64,000 nucleotides of DNA from Echinicola soli (GCF_006575665.1 NZ_CP041253.1:1493501-1557500), one strand, 5' to 3'. Shown: positions 46,382 through 56,844, counted from the first letter of the stretch. Numbers and translations: made by a program. The notes: generated by a model from the sequence alone, not told the origin.

Positions 46382-49300
46382 TTAATCGAAAATATACCTT
46401 ATGCCGATTTGCCCTCTCCATCGGCTAAGGAAGTCACTTACAAAGTAAGGGTTGCCATCGCTCAGACCAGAGCCATCATAGCTGTAGGTAGGTACATAGC
46501 CACCGTCTTCATACCCTTCGAAATTGATCAAAGAGAAGGAGTTATTGCTTACGCTATATTGTCTTCCCCAGTCTTTACTGATCAGGTTGCCAAGGTTAAA
46601 CACATCAAAAGAAAGCTGTAATCTGTGATTGGTTTCTCCCACTGTAGCCAATTTGAATTCATGCATAAAGCGCAAATCCACTTGGTTGGTCCAAGGCAAT
46701 TTATCACCATTTCGCTCTACATACTGTCCTCTTCTGGAGCTAAGGTATTCATTTCCTTCGATAAAGGTATTCAGCCTATTCCACTGAGAAGCTTGCTCTG
46801 ACGATGATCCTACGAAATTGATTTCGTCAGCACTAGCAGGTACGTAAATAAGATCGTTGCCATTCGTTCTATCATTATTAATATCCCCGTCATATATATA
46901 TGAAAGCGGTACCCCAGACTGTCCATTATAGAAAAGGCCGATACTGGTAGAAGAACCGTTCTTATAATTGATCTTGTAGTTCACCGAAGCCACTACCCTG
47001 GACCGGATATTATTGTCCGCAAAGCCCAGTTCAGTGCTATTGCCACCATTGACGCTTTCGATATACCTCCAGTTGGAATAAGCTTGACTGGAAGTACCTC
47101 CGTTTACGTCTTTGGATTCGCCATAAGTGTATGCCGCACTTAAAGATAAGCCTCCTTCAAAGCTCTTTTGCAACTGTGCGGTTAAATTATAAGCATAACC
47201 TTTATTGGTATTGGTCAGAAGGAGAACATCAGTAAAGTTGCCACTCATATATGCGCTTTCAAAAACCACCCTATTATCCGGTCCACCTTGTAAATTGCCA
47301 GCTTCTTCTTTGTTGAGGTTTCTGTAATCAATGTTTTTCAAGTTTTTAGTATAGATCGCTTCAAAAGTCGCAATCAAACCACCGGGAAACTGATGGTCCA
47401 CAGCACCATTTACCCTGAATATTTGCGGGAACTTGAAGTCTTTATCTGTTACATTAATTTCTGACGAGCTAAGTGATTCTCCTAAGTCTGCTGCATCAGG
47501 TTGACCATAAGGATCAGGCACAAATGTGAAGTCGCTTACATCTTCAAATTCTCCTTCATCATTTCCTTCATTTCTAAACAAGGAAACCCGGCCAAATTCA
47601 TTACCGGTATTGGTGTATTGATTAGACAACCAAACAAATGGCACACGACCGGTAAACAGTCCTATGCCACCACGCACCTGAGTGGTTCCATTGCCATTTA
47701 CATCCCAATTGACACCAACCCGTGGAGAAATCATTAGTTGGGCACCAGGCATTTGGTCTGTGGCCACGCCATATTCGGAAAATTCCTCGTTAAACTGTTC
47801 GTTAACGGATGGCTTTTCTGAGAATGTAGGGATATCCAGCCTTAGACCAGCGGTAAGTTTCAAGTCCCTGGTAGCTTGGTATTCATCCTGTGCGTAGAAG
47901 CCCAGTTGGAAAGCATTGAATTCTGCACCTTGCTGAGGATTATCTGTTCTGGAGTAAGAATAATCGTAGCTTCTTGGCAATACTTCACCCGGTGTACCCA
48001 CCGTTTCAAAGTCCTCTATGCTGTAGTAAGAATAAGCTCCGAAGTTTTGACGGATAAATAAATTGTAGGTACTGTAGAACTCATTGTGCGTACCAAAAGT
48101 CAGGGTATGTCTTCCTTTAAATAAAGTCAGGTTATCCGTGATGGTCAGTACATCCTGATCCAGTTGGTTGGCGGTCGAGAATGGCTCAGATCCCAGATTA
48201 ATGCTTCTCCCACCGCTTAGTCTCACATTGATGGCGGGGAAAGGATCACCTAAATAGTCCCTGTCGTCACGTACAGAAGTATAACCGATACGCAATTCGT
48301 TGGAGATATTACTTCGGAAGTTACTGGTCAATTCCAGTACAGTACTATTTGTCGTCGATGGAAAAAACTGTCCATAATTATAGAAGTTGGCGGAGTTTGG
48401 ACTTCTGGACCCATCAATGTTCTCACCATAAACGTAAGAGTGACGCAAGGTCAGTTTGTTGTCCTGGTTAATGTTCCAGTCCAAACGGGCAAATATTTTT
48501 TCTGAACTGGTGACATCACTGTACGCGCCGTAAGGACCTGGGTCATATCCCAGCCGTTCAGCTACGGAAGCCACTCTTTCCATTTCGTCTATCGAAATAT
48601 TTGAGTTTCCAGAACCTGGCTGATAGAGCAAAGGCTGTGTTCTACTGGTCACTTCACCATTGACGAAGAAGAACAATTTGTCTTTAACCACTGGTCCACC
48701 CAATCTAAAACCGGTTTGATAATCGGTATAGCTGTCAAGCTTGGTACGTTCTTCGTTTGGGCTCTTTCCTACTAAATTTTGATTATTGCTATAATAATAA
48801 ACAGAACCCTCGTAATTGTTTGTTCCGGACCTTGTAATGGCATTGATGCCACCACCGGTAAAGCCTCCCTGACGGACATCGTAAGGGGCAATCACCACCT
48901 GAACCTGCTCAATGGCGTCGAGGGAAATGGGCTGGACTCCTGTCTGACCACCATTGGTGCCAGATGCAGACAGACCAAAAACGTCATTGTTTACCGTACC
49001 GTCAATGGCAAATTGATTGTATCGGTTGTTTTGGCCCGCGAAGGAAGTTCCTGATCCTGCGGTAGACGCTTGCGGAGTTAATCTTGTAAAATCCGACAAT
49101 GACCTAGAAATCGAAGGGAGGGAATTGATCTGCTCATTGCTGATGCTGGTAGCAGCACCGGTTCTCTCATCATTTATAATAGGGCTGCGTGTGGCCAATA
49201 CTTCCACGCCTTCTATTTCAAGTCCTTCTTCTTGCAAAACCACATCCAGTCCATAGGCTTGTCCCAGTTGTAGATTAATGTTATTCACCACTGCCTTTTC

Positions 49301-49570
49301 GAAACCGATATAACTGACTTCCACTGTGTATGGACCGCCTACACGCATTCCCTGAATGGCAAATCGGCCATCTACACGGGTTGAGGCACCATACCTGGTT
49401 CCTGATGGCGTGTGAATGGCTACTACATTGGCGCCAGGCAACGTTTCTCCATTAGGATCCTCCACTACACCGCTCATACTGGCAGTGGTAATCCCTTGGC
49501 CATACAATGAACTTACTCCGGTCAGAAGTATTGTCATTGCGAATAGACTCTTTAGTAATAGTTGCTTCAT
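46382..49570 (-). CDS. Oar-like TonB-dependent receptor with CarboxypepD_reg domain
   Basis: Outer-membrane protein of 1062 residues. Signal peptide about 1-25, a carboxypeptidase-regulatory-like domain (about 30-110, ASMSGVVEDPNGETLPGANVVAIHTPSGTRYGASTRVDGRF), a plug (about 125-250, NNRYNQFAIDGTVNNDVFGL...IEQVQVVIAPYDVRQGGFTGGGINAITRSGTN) and a large barrel. This arrangement matches Oar/OmpA-related TonB receptors of Bacteroidota and Myxococcota, whose ligands are mostly unknown (peptides, proteins or adhesion-related). No SusD-like partner gene lies next to it, which argues against a classical SusC. Single gene with its own promoter and terminator. Confidence 0.9.
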   Translation of the reverse strand: MKQLLLKSLFAMTILLTGVSSLYGQGITTASMSGVVEDPNGETLPGANVVAIHTPSGTRYGASTRVDGRFAIQGMRVGGPYTVEVSYIGFEKAVVNNINLQLGQAYGLDVVLQEEGLEIEGVEVLATRSPIINDERTGAATSISNEQINSLPSISRSLSDFTRLTPQASTAGSGTSFAGQNNRYNQFAIDGTVNNDVFGLSASGTNGGQTGVQPISLDAIEQVQVVIAPYDVRQGGFTGGGINAITRSGTNNYEGSVYYYSNNQNLVGKSPNEERTKLDSYTDYQTGFRLGGPVVKDKLFFFVNGEVTSRTQPLLYQPGSGNSNISIDEMERVASVAERLGYDPGPYGAYSDVTSSEKIFARLDWNINQDNKLTLRHSYVYGENIDGSRSPNSANFYNYGQFFPSTTNSTVLELTSNFRSNISNELRIGYTSVRDDRDYLGDPFPAINVRLSGGRSINLGSEPFSTANQLDQDVLTITDNLTLFKGRHTLTFGTHNEFYSTYNLFIRQNFGAYSYYSIEDFETVGTPGEVLPRSYDYSYSRTDNPQQGAEFNAFQLGFYAQDEYQATRDLKLTAGLRLDIPTFSEKPSVNEQFNEEFSEYGVATDQMPGAQLMISPRVGVNWDVNGNGTTQVRGGIGLFTGRVPFVWLSNQYTNTGNEFGRVSLFRNEGNDEGEFEDVSDFTFVPDPYGQPDAADLGESLSSSEINVTDKDFKFPQIFRVNGAVDHQFPGGLIATFEAIYTKNLKNIDYRNLNKEEAGNLQGGPDNRVVFESAYMSGNFTDVLLLTNTNKGYAYNLTAQLQKSFEGGLSLSAAYTYGESKDVNGGTSSQAYSNWRYIESVNGGNSTELGFADNNIRSRVVASVNYKINYKNGSSTSIGLFYNGQSGVPLSYIYDGDINNDRTNGNDLIYVPASADEINFVGSSSEQASQWNRLNTFIEGNEYLSSRRGQYVERNGDKLPWTNQVDLRFMHEFKLATVGETNHRLQLSFDVFNLGNLISKDWGRQYSVSNNSFSLINFEGYEDGGYVPTYSYDGSGLSDGNPYFVSDFLSRWRGQIGIRYIFD

Positions 49571-49622
49571 AATTTGATTTGTGATTGATAAAAACTGATT
49601 TGTTTAATTTGATTTTCCAATA

Positions 49623-49630
49623 CAAATGTA
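49623..49630 (-). promoter_or_regulatory. -7 box of the Oar-like receptor gene
   Basis: Minus-strand TACATTTG matches TAnnTTTG; the leader would be about 50 bases to ATG 49570. Confidence 0.5.
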
Positions 49631-49945
49631 TAGGACTTTACAGGGTTTTTATTTTAGTTATTGTTAAGTTTCTCCTTGCTAAAGTTGTTTTTCTTAACAT
49701 TAAATTCGCACTGACCAAAAATTTTATTTTAAATATAAGAATTTAAGAAAGTAATTCCGAAAAAACACTACATCATCACATCGATAATACAGAATTTATT
49801 CTTTTCGTATTCTTGAATCACCTACGCTTACTTTTGTCACAAATAAAATCTGTTTAATACAAAGTGTTTTTCCGGATTGTTAATCTTAGAGTTAAAATAC
49901 CTTCTGTCACTTTTTTTACTATCTTCAAGTTCTCGGTAAATATTG
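49631..49945. other. AT-rich divergent spacer
   Basis: Upstream region shared by the receptor (minus) and lysoplasmalogenase-like (plus) genes. Strongly AT-rich with many short A and T runs; no repeat, hairpin or ORF seen. Confidence 0.4.
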
Positions 49946-49947
49946 CC

Positions 49948-49955
49948 TAATTTTG
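49948..49955 (+). promoter_or_regulatory. -7 box of the YhhN-family gene
   Basis: TAATTTTG fits TAnnTTTG exactly. A transcript from about 49959 would carry a leader of about 108 bases to ATG 50067. The TTG inside the box could be mistaken for a start codon. Confidence 0.55.
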
Positions 49956-50066
49956 GCTGTCCCTAAAAAATCAAGTATTCACCCAACACCACCGACTCCG
50001 AAATTACGTTATGAAGTTGGATCCGAGATGGCTTGCCAAGACAAGAATAAAAACTGCCAAAAATCT

Positions 50067-50765
50067 ATGAAACAAAAAGGAATTGGATGGCTATACCTCT
50101 ATCTATTTGCGGGCATAAGTGATATGGTGATGATCGTCGAAGGTCATCAGGACTATCGCTATTTCACCAAGCCATTGATCATGTTGGCACTGGCCTTATA
50201 TTTTCTCACCACCACTGCTGTGATCAAAAACAGTTTGCTGAGAAAGTGCATAGGAGCGGCATTGCTGTTTTCGTTGGCTGGAGACGTACTTTTACTTTTT
50301 CCGTCACTGTTCTTGTATGGTCTCGGGGCTTTTCTGATCGCCTTGATCGGCTATACCATTGCTTTTAAGCTCACCCAAAACCACCAAATCAATCTCCGTA
50401 ATATCAATTTCCTGAAAACCTTTTTCTTTAACCTACCCATCTACATTTTTGCTGCGATGCTGTATTTTCTGGTCAATGATCACTTGGGCCAAATGAAAGT
50501 GCCTGTTGTGCTCTATATCCTCGCCATGGTCTTGATGGTGTCTATTGCCAGAGAGCGCTTCAAGCGCACCAATATGCTTAGCTTTATCCAGGTTTTTGTA
50601 GGGGCATCGCTCTTTATGGTTTCGGATAGCATCCTTGCCCTGGACCTTTTTTTTAGTCCTATCACCAATGCAGACATTTTGATCATGGGAACTTATATTT
50701 TGGCACAGCTACTCATCGTGATGGGAATCAGGAGCCATTTGGTGCACAGTCCTACGGCAAAGTAG
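50067..50765 (+). CDS. YhhN family membrane protein (lysoplasmalogenase-like)
   Basis: Polytopic membrane protein of 232 residues and about 8 helices, related to TMEM86/YhhN proteins, some of which hydrolyse the vinyl ether bond of lysoplasmalogens. Conserved acidic motifs lie in FTKPLIMLALALYFL, LLFSLAGDVLLLFP and FMVSDSILALDLFFSP. Start ATG 50067 (MKQKGIGWLYLYLF) is preferred; in-frame starts at 49953 (TTG, inside the promoter) and 50028 (ATG) would add poorly conserved residues. Confidence 0.8.
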   Translation: MKQKGIGWLYLYLFAGISDMVMIVEGHQDYRYFTKPLIMLALALYFLTTTAVIKNSLLRKCIGAALLFSLAGDVLLLFPSLFLYGLGAFLIALIGYTIAFKLTQNHQINLRNINFLKTFFFNLPIYIFAAMLYFLVNDHLGQMKVPVVLYILAMVLMVSIARERFKRTNMLSFIQVFVGASLFMVSDSILALDLFFSPITNADILIMGTYILAQLLIVMGIRSHLVHSPTAK

Positions 50766-51062
50766 TATTTAGTAACTAGATGTGAGTATTTCATTCCAAT
50801 GTGTTTTGGACGAAGCGATCTCCTTATTGCGTGATATAAGACTACTGCCCCACTCATAGAAATCGTGACGGAGAAGTGATGAAGGATCGCTTATGTGTGA
50901 TCCAGTCTCGTTTATAATCCACTGTTAATGAAGAGATCTTTGGACGGATGATGACCGGATGGCCTTATGTAGCAAGGACTTACCCCAGATGTACTGAAAG
51001 CAGAGGAAATAATTGCAATTTTTTTTAATAAAGAAGTACTTTAGTTTAGTAATTTAGGCGGT
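50766..51062. other. Spacer with possible repeat remnant
   Basis: Contains scattered fragments reminiscent of the GTCATTGCG-type repeat (CGAAGCGATCTCCTTATTGC near 50812-50831, GAAGTGATGAAGGATCGC near 50873) but no intact palindrome. A near-match to the -7 box (TAGTTTAG, about 51042) precedes recJ. No gene. Confidence 0.35.
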
Positions 51063-52832
51063 ATGGAGTTTAGGTGGGAAATAAAAAGCAAGGCAGATCA
51101 ATCAACAGTACAATCTCTCAGCAGTGAAATCAATGTCAACCCGACGCTGGCCAATTTATTGGTCAATCGAAATGTGAAGACTTTTCAGGAGGCCAAGGAT
51201 TTCTTTAGGCCGGATCTGGATAAAATCCACTCACCATTCCTGATGAAGGACATGGACAAGGCGGTGGAGCGGTTAGTGAAGGCGATTGACCATGAGGAAA
51301 AAATCTTGGTCTATGGTGATTACGATGTGGATGGCACCACTGCGGTGGCCTTGTTTTATGGGTTTTTGAACACGGTCTATCCCCAGGTGGAATTTTATAT
51401 CCCCGATCGCTACCAAGAGGGATACGGGGTGTCCGAAAGAGGCGTGCACTATGCTGCTGAAAATGGCTTTAAGCTGATCGTTTCCCTGGATTGTGGCATC
51501 AAGGCCTTGGAAAAGGTAGAATTGGCCAATAGTTTGGGCGTAGACTTTATTGTCTGTGATCACCATACGCCAGGCGAGCAGCTGCCCAATGCACTGGCGG
51601 TGCTCGATCCTAAACGCCAAGATTGCGACTATCCGTACAAAGAACTAAGTGGTTGCGGGGTGGGCTTTAAGCTGATTCAAGCGTTTACCGAAAGGACGGG
51701 GAAAAATGCCAGTCACCTTTTTGGTTTGTTGGATTTGGTGGCGGTAAGCATTGCGGCGGATATAGTGCCGATCACGGGCGAAAACAGGATTTTGGCTCAT
51801 TATGGACTTGAGCGGTTGAACAATAACCCCCGTCCGGGGCTTATGGCGTTGATATTGGCTGGCAAAGGGCAGCGCAGTCCTCAGGAATTGCTCGAAAACC
51901 GTCAGCTGCTGCAGCGCGAAATGCTGCAATTGAAATCGGATAAGGACATTGAGATTTCTGATATTGTTTTCCGGATAGGCCCGCGCATCAATGCCTCCGG
52001 CAGGCTGGAGCATGCCAAAGCATCTGTGGAGCTGTTGATTTCACAGGATATCCATGATGCACTGCGCAGGGCAGAAGTGGTGGAGGATGTCAACGCTGCC
52101 CGAAAGAATTTTGATGAAAACATCACCAAGGAAGCGATCCAGATGATCGAAGATCGTGAACAGGAAAAGCCCTATAAGAGCACGGTGTTGTACAAGGAAG
52201 ATTGGCACAAAGGTGTGATCGGGATCGTGGCTTCTCGCTGTATCGAACAATATTACCGTCCGACCATAATCCTGACAGAATCCAACAATAAAGCAACGGG
52301 CAGTGCGCGGTCGGTATATGACTTTGATATCTATGAAGCCATTAGTGAATGTAGCGATTTGCTGGAACAGTTTGGGGGGCATAAATATGCTGCTGGCCTT
52401 ACGATGGAGTTGGATAAAGTGCCGGCTTTTCAGGAGCGTTTTGAGGAAATAGTAACCAGCCGTATAGCGGATATCCACACAAAACCCGTACTGGAAGTGG
52501 ACGACGAACTGGAGTTGGATCAGATCAATTACAAATTTTATAATATATTGCGTCAGATGGCGCCATTTGGACCGGGAAATACTGAGCCGATCTTCTGTGC
52601 TAACCAAGTATATGCCCAAAATATCAAAGTGCTAAAAGACAAGCACCTGAAGTTTGAAATCGTACAGGATGGCCAAGTGACCAGTCCTGTGTGCATAGCT
52701 TTTGGCTTTGCGACCTATTATGAGATGCTGCGCAGCAAAATGCGTTTTAATATAGCTTTTGAGGTACGGGAAAATACGTTCAGAAATACCAGTAGCCTTC
52801 AGCTGTATGTGAAGGATATCAAATTCGACTGA
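51063..52832 (+). CDS. recJ: Single-stranded-DNA-specific exonuclease RecJ
   Basis: 5'-3' ssDNA exonuclease of recombination and mismatch repair, 589 residues. DHH-family metal sites: DYDVDGTT (86-93), D142 in SLDCGIK, CDHHTP (165-170), and D/A-rich [12 protein letters not shown] later. The DHHA1 domain has [20 protein letters not shown] and [11 protein letters not shown], and the OB fold follows. First gene of a tight recJ-lptB-GH3 run (2- and 3-base gaps). Confidence 0.95.
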   Translation: MEFRWEIKSKADQSTVQSLSSEINVNPTLANLLVNRNVKTFQEAKDFFRPDLDKIHSPFLMKDMDKAVERLVKAIDHEEKILVYGDYDVDGTTAVALFYGFLNTVYPQVEFYIPDRYQEGYGVSERGVHYAAENGFKLIVSLDCGIKALEKVELANSLGVDFIVCDHHTPGEQLPNALAVLDPKRQDCDYPYKELSGCGVGFKLIQAFTERTGKNASHLFGLLDLVAVSIAADIVPITGENRILAHYGLERLNNNPRPGLMALILAGKGQRSPQELLENRQLLQREMLQLKSDKDIEISDIVFRIGPRINASGRLEHAKASVELLISQDIHDALRRAEVVEDVNAARKNFDENITKEAIQMIEDREQEKPYKSTVLYKEDWHKGVIGIVASRCIEQYYRPTIILTESNNKATGSARSVYDFDIYEAISECSDLLEQFGGHKYAAGLTMELDKVPAFQERFEEIVTSRIADIHTKPVLEVDDELELDQINYKFYNILRQMAPFGPGNTEPIFCANQVYAQNIKVLKDKHLKFEIVQDGQVTSPVCIAFGFATYYEMLRSKMRFNIAFEVRENTFRNTSSLQLYVKDIKFD

Positions 52833-52834
52833 CC

Positions 52835-53566
52835 ATGATACTAAGAGGAGAAAACCTGATCAAGATTTACAAGGGCCGAAAAGTGGTGAACAATATTTCG
52901 GTAGAAGTAGAGCAAGGGGAGATCGTAGGCCTCTTGGGGCCCAATGGAGCAGGGAAGACCACTTCTTTTTATATGATCGTAGGGCTAATCAAGCCCAATA
53001 GCGGTAAAGTCTTTCTGGATAAGGAGGAGATCACGCCCCTGCCCATGTACCGGCGGGCAAAGCGAGGAATTGGCTATCTGGCCCAGGAAGCATCTGTATT
53101 CCGGAAGCTGTCTGTGGAAGAGAATATCATGGCCGTGCTGGAGATGACCGATCTTCCGAAGGATGCCCAAAAGGAAAAAATGGAAGAGCTCCTGGAGGAA
53201 TTTAGTCTTACCCATGTCCGTAAGAACCTTGGCATGGTGCTTTCTGGTGGTGAACGAAGAAGGACGGAGATCGCACGTGCCTTGGCGGTAGATCCCAAGT
53301 TTGTGTTATTGGATGAGCCTTTTGCAGGGGTAGACCCCATTGCTGTGGAGGAAATCCAGTCAATTGTTGCTAAATTAAAGAATAAGAATATCGGCATTTT
53401 GATCACTGATCATAATGTGAATGAAACCCTTTCGATAACCGATCGCGCTTACCTGATGTTTGAGGGTAAGTTGCTCAAAGCAGGGACCGCCGAAGAGTTG
53501 GCCGCCGATGAACAGGTTCGGAAAGTGTATTTAGGCAAACACTTTGAGCTGAAACGTAAGATTTAA
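52835..53566 (+). CDS. lptB: LPS export ABC transporter ATPase LptB
   Basis: Cytoplasmic ATPase driving lipopolysaccharide extraction with LptF/LptG and LptC. The 243 residues match the family: Walker [10 protein letters not shown] (35-43), Q-loop in [12 protein letters not shown], signature LSGGERRR (136-143), Walker B FVLLDEP with catalytic Glu161, and H-loop ITDHNVNET. lptC lies at 10719, far away, and lptFG are not in the window. Tightly placed between recJ and a GH3-family gene. Confidence 0.96.
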   Translation: MILRGENLIKIYKGRKVVNNISVEVEQGEIVGLLGPNGAGKTTSFYMIVGLIKPNSGKVFLDKEEITPLPMYRRAKRGIGYLAQEASVFRKLSVEENIMAVLEMTDLPKDAQKEKMEELLEEFSLTHVRKNLGMVLSGGERRRTEIARALAVDPKFVLLDEPFAGVDPIAVEEIQSIVAKLKNKNIGILITDHNVNETLSITDRAYLMFEGKLLKAGTAEELAADEQVRKVYLGKHFELKRKI

Positions 53567-53569
53567 TTT

Positions 53570-55090
53570 ATGGACGTATTAAATACTTTTATGACCTGGA
53601 TTTTTAAAATCCGTATTGGTCAGATAGATAACTTCAAGGAGAATCCCATAGAAGTACAGCGAGACATTTTTTTTGACCTGATAAAGTCAGCAAAGAAAAC
53701 CCAGTTTGGGAAGAAATATGGGTTTTCGGATATCAAAAGCCCAAAGGACTTTGACCGCCAAGTGCCCATTCACAGTTATGAGCAGATGCAGCCCTATATC
53801 GAGCAGACGATGAAGGGTGAGCAAAACGTGATTTGGCCATCCGAGATCAGTTGGTTTTCAAAATCCTCAGGAACGACTGGCAGCCGGAGCAAATTTATTC
53901 CGGTCTCACAAGAATCATTGGAGGATTGTCACTTTAAGGGCGGCAAGGATATGCTTTCCCTGTATGTCAACAACTATCCGAACAGTAAGCTCTTCACTGG
54001 AAAGAGTCTGGCGATCGGTGGGAGCAGTGAGGTCAATACGTTCGATATCAATAAAAACAGCCAATACGGTGACATCTCCGCAGTGATCATGCGTAATTTG
54101 CCCGTGTGGGCACAGTTGGCCAGGACTCCAAGTCTCGAAACGGCGTTGATGAGTGAATGGGAGGAAAAGATCGAGAAAATGGCCAGGGAGACCATGGAGG
54201 AAAATGTGCTCAGTATTTCAGGAGTCCCCACTTGGACCATTGTGCTGCTACAGCGGATTATGGAATTGACCCATTCGAGTAATATCCTTGAAGTATGGCC
54301 AAACTTAGAAGTGTTTTTTCACGGTGCGGTGGCTTTTGGCCCTTATCGAAGGCTTTTTGAGGAATTGGTGCCTTCCCCTTCCATGCATTATATGGAGACC
54401 TATAATGCGTCCGAAGGTTTTTTTGGCATACAGGATCAGAAGAATTCAGACGAGTTATTGTTGATGCTGGATTATGGGATTTATTACGAGTTTATTCCCA
54501 TGGAAGAGTGGGACAGCGATGATCCCAAGGTGTTGCCACTTGAGGAGGTGGAGTTGGGTAAAAATTACGCTTTGGTCATCAGTACGAATGGTGGGCTCTG
54601 GCGGTATAAGATCGGCGATACCGTGAAATTTACTTCTATCCGGCCGTACCGCATTCGGATATCGGGAAGGACGAAGCATTTTATCAATGCTTTTGGGGAA
54701 GAAGTGATCGTGGAAAATGCCGAAAAGGCCATCGAGGTAGCTGCTGAAGCGACCAGCGCCATTGTGGTGAACTTTACGGCTGCTCCGGTGTATTTTGAAG
54801 GGGCGGACGGCAAAGGAGCACACGAATGGATCATCGAATTCAGTCAAGCCCCGACGGACGAGGCTATATTTAAGGAAAAACTGGATGCGACCCTTCGCGA
54901 GGTCAATTCAGATTACGATGCCAAACGCTACCGGGATATTGCATTGGACAAGCCTCGGATTCACTTTGCGGAAGAAGGGCTTTTCGAAAAGTGGATGAAG
55001 TCGCGTGGAAAATTGGGTGGACAAAATAAAGTGCCCCGATTGGCCAATAACCGGGAGTACATTGATGCTATTTTGGAGTTGATGAAATAG
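53570..55090 (+). CDS. GH3 family acyl-acid-amido synthetase-like protein
   Basis: A 506-residue member of the GH3 family, named after plant auxin-responsive proteins that adenylate carboxylic acids and join them to amino acids. ANL-type motifs: the P-loop-like SKSSGTTGSRSKFIPVS (about 100-116), YNASEGFFGIQ (about 282-292), and WRYKIGDTVKFTSIRPYRIRISGRTKHFINAFGEEV (about 344-379). The substrate in bacteria is unknown. Only 3 bases separate it from lptB. A hairpin follows at 55108-55138. Confidence 0.88.
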   Translation: MDVLNTFMTWIFKIRIGQIDNFKENPIEVQRDIFFDLIKSAKKTQFGKKYGFSDIKSPKDFDRQVPIHSYEQMQPYIEQTMKGEQNVIWPSEISWFSKSSGTTGSRSKFIPVSQESLEDCHFKGGKDMLSLYVNNYPNSKLFTGKSLAIGGSSEVNTFDINKNSQYGDISAVIMRNLPVWAQLARTPSLETALMSEWEEKIEKMARETMEENVLSISGVPTWTIVLLQRIMELTHSSNILEVWPNLEVFFHGAVAFGPYRRLFEELVPSPSMHYMETYNASEGFFGIQDQKNSDELLLMLDYGIYYEFIPMEEWDSDDPKVLPLEEVELGKNYALVISTNGGLWRYKIGDTVKFTSIRPYRIRISGRTKHFINAFGEEVIVENAEKAIEVAAEATSAIVVNFTAAPVYFEGADGKGAHEWIIEFSQAPTDEAIFKEKLDATLREVNSDYDAKRYRDIALDKPRIHFAEEGLFEKWMKSRGKLGGQNKVPRLANNREYIDAILELMK

Positions 55091-55107
55091 ACCGTTCTAA
55101 TAAAGCA

Positions 55108-55138
55108 TTTATGCCATGGCCTTGGGCCATGGCATAAA
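55108..55138. terminator. Hairpin between convergent genes
   Basis: Perfect inverted repeat TTTATGCCATGGCC - TTG - GGCCATGGCATAAA between the GH3 and universal stress genes. It lacks a strong T-tract, so its terminator role is less certain. Confidence 0.6.
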
Positions 55139-55176
55139 TAGAGGTGACTTCTTTATGTACTTTATGGATTAGCAGA

Positions 55177-56091
55177 TCAGATGTTCAACAATGCCTGCAG
55201 GAAGCCCATATTCTCTCCCTGTCTTTTGATGACCAGCATGGGGACTTTGTAGTTGATCTCTACCAGTCGCTCCGCTACGCTCCCCAATAAGAGGGCTGCC
55301 GAGTTGCTTCTTCCTCTACTGCCGATAACCACCAGGTCAATGTTTCTATCAAGGGCGTCCTGGAGGATATCATCTGCTTTTATAGAGTCTTTGTTAAGAA
55401 TAAAATCACATGGATGGTTTTCAATTTTGTGTTTTTTCACCATCTCATCAAATTCCTTCTTTGCGTTTTCCTTCATGATTTCGGCAAATTCCTCATAGGA
55501 TTTACCGGTTTTATGATAGCCAATGGGGACATCATAAAGGTGCATATAGCGGATTTCAGCACCCTTTTTTTCTTTGATAAAATTTTCTACCTTTTCCAGG
55601 ACTACTTCTGTATGTTCTGAAAAGTCAATGGGAACCAAGAGCTTTTCCAGATGATTTTGTCCCATGTCTTCGGTAACGAAAAAGACCGAGGCAGGAGCTT
55701 TCTGGGCAATGCGCTTAGGTAGCCTTCCGCTGCCCTCTAAAGCTGTTTTCCTGCCCATGACGATGAAGTCTACGTGCTTGATCTTAGACCACCTCAGTAG
55801 GTTGTCCATGGGGTCGCCCTCTTCGGCATTCACTTCTACTTCCACATCAGCAGGAAGGCCCAAGGTTTTAATTTTGTTTTCGATCTCCTGCTCGATACTC
55901 TCGTCGACAGGGGTCGTCAAGTTTGGGTAAGTGCTTGCGATATCATCCGGAAGGACGAGATTGTCCGCAACATGCGTGAAATAAAGTTTTTTGAGGTGTA
56001 AAAGTTCGATGACCTTTTTGATATTGTCCAAGATCACTTGGTCCATTTTAGTGAGGTCCAGTCCGACTAATGCTGTATTGTTCTGTGCCAT
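55177..56091 (-). CDS. Tandem universal stress protein
   Basis: A 304-residue protein made of two UspA domains (about 5-140 and 150-285). The C-terminal domain keeps the ATP-binding motif G-x2-G-x9-G-S/T as VIGSRGRSNSAALLLGSVAERLVE. The N-terminal domain has a weaker version (VMGRKTALEGSGRLPKRIAQKAPASV). Such proteins bind ATP and are induced by stress or anaerobiosis; the exact role is unknown. Single gene, no recognised -7 box. Confidence 0.88.
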   Translation of the reverse strand: MAQNNTALVGLDLTKMDQVILDNIKKVIELLHLKKLYFTHVADNLVLPDDIASTYPNLTTPVDESIEQEIENKIKTLGLPADVEVEVNAEEGDPMDNLLRWSKIKHVDFIVMGRKTALEGSGRLPKRIAQKAPASVFFVTEDMGQNHLEKLLVPIDFSEHTEVVLEKVENFIKEKKGAEIRYMHLYDVPIGYHKTGKSYEEFAEIMKENAKKEFDEMVKKHKIENHPCDFILNKDSIKADDILQDALDRNIDLVVIGSRGRSNSAALLLGSVAERLVEINYKVPMLVIKRQGENMGFLQALLNI

Positions 56092-56242
56092 AGGTTGATT
56101 AAAGAATTTGTAACAATTTAATAGATACGGAGGAGCTAAGAAAGAGAATCAGGGAGAATTGTGTTTTGGAGGACGAGGAAATGATGATTGTGGCCGGTAT
56201 TGCTTTTTTCGTTTGGTGCAGAACTGGCTTTTAGATGTGGGC

Positions 56243-56274
56243 TTGTTTTTTCCGGTGGAATTTATGCATCTTTG
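56243..56274 (+). promoter_or_regulatory. Putative promoter: -33 TTG and near-consensus -7 box
   Basis: TTG at 56243-56245, 21 bases, then CATCTTTG at 56267-56274 (one mismatch to TAnnTTTG). The box ends four bases before ATG 56279, the same arrangement as at lptC and gpmI. Confidence 0.5.
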
Positions 56275-56278
56275 GGCC

Positions 56279-56839
56279 ATGCCAAGGTCAATGCAGAAAT
56301 ATTTTGTAGCGATAGTTCCACCAGGAGAAGTTCAAGTACAGGCACAGGAAATAAAGGAAGCTGTGCGGGAAAAGTATAATGCCAAGCATGCGCTTAAATC
56401 ACCTGCCCATGTTACGCTAAAGATGCCCTTTGTGTGGAATGAGCATAAGGAAGACAAGCTTTTTGGCCTGTTAAGAGCATTTTTTAAGGAAAGAGGGCCA
56501 TTCCCTGTGGAGTTTAAGGGAATTGGGCGATTTGGCAGGCGGATCATGTATGCACGCGTGCATGGTGGTGATGCATTGGTGGAGATGCAGGAGGCATTTA
56601 GGCACTATTGCAGGAGGGAGCTCAAACTGAATGAAGAGCTAAGTGATAAGGCCTACACCCCCCATGTGACGCTGGTATACAGTGACCTGAAAAAGAACTT
56701 CTTTGATGAATGTTGGGCGATGCTAAAGGAAAGGGGCTTTTATGGAAATATGGAAGTCCAGCAGGTAGCCCTGCTCAAGAAAGAAAATTATCGCTGGCAG
56801 GTGCTGGAGATGATTGATTTGGGTAATAGTCAAGGCTAG
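56279..56839 (+). CDS. 2H phosphoesterase (2'-5' RNA ligase family)
   Basis: Protein of 186 residues (182 if it starts at ATG 56291) with the two H-x-T-L motifs of the 2H superfamily: PAHVTLKMPF and TPHVTLVYSD, flanking the active site. Relatives open cyclic phosphates or act on 2'-5' linkages and tRNA fragments; the real substrate is unknown. A longer frame from TTG 56159 runs through the promoter, so ATG 56279 is preferred. Not in an operon. Confidence 0.88.
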   Translation: MPRSMQKYFVAIVPPGEVQVQAQEIKEAVREKYNAKHALKSPAHVTLKMPFVWNEHKEDKLFGLLRAFFKERGPFPVEFKGIGRFGRRIMYARVHGGDALVEMQEAFRHYCRRELKLNEELSDKAYTPHVTLVYSDLKKNFFDECWAMLKERGFYGNMEVQQVALLKKENYRWQVLEMIDLGNSQG

Positions 56840-56844
56840 ATAAT

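Noticed and set aside
46382..49570. Interpretation of the large receptor as SusC of a polysaccharide utilisation locus
   Set aside because: No SusD-like gene adjacent and the plug/barrel pattern fits Oar-like receptors better.
55108..55138. Possible regulatory RNA at the ATGCCATGGCC palindrome
   Set aside because: Simple perfect hairpin between convergent genes; a terminator role is the more economical reading.
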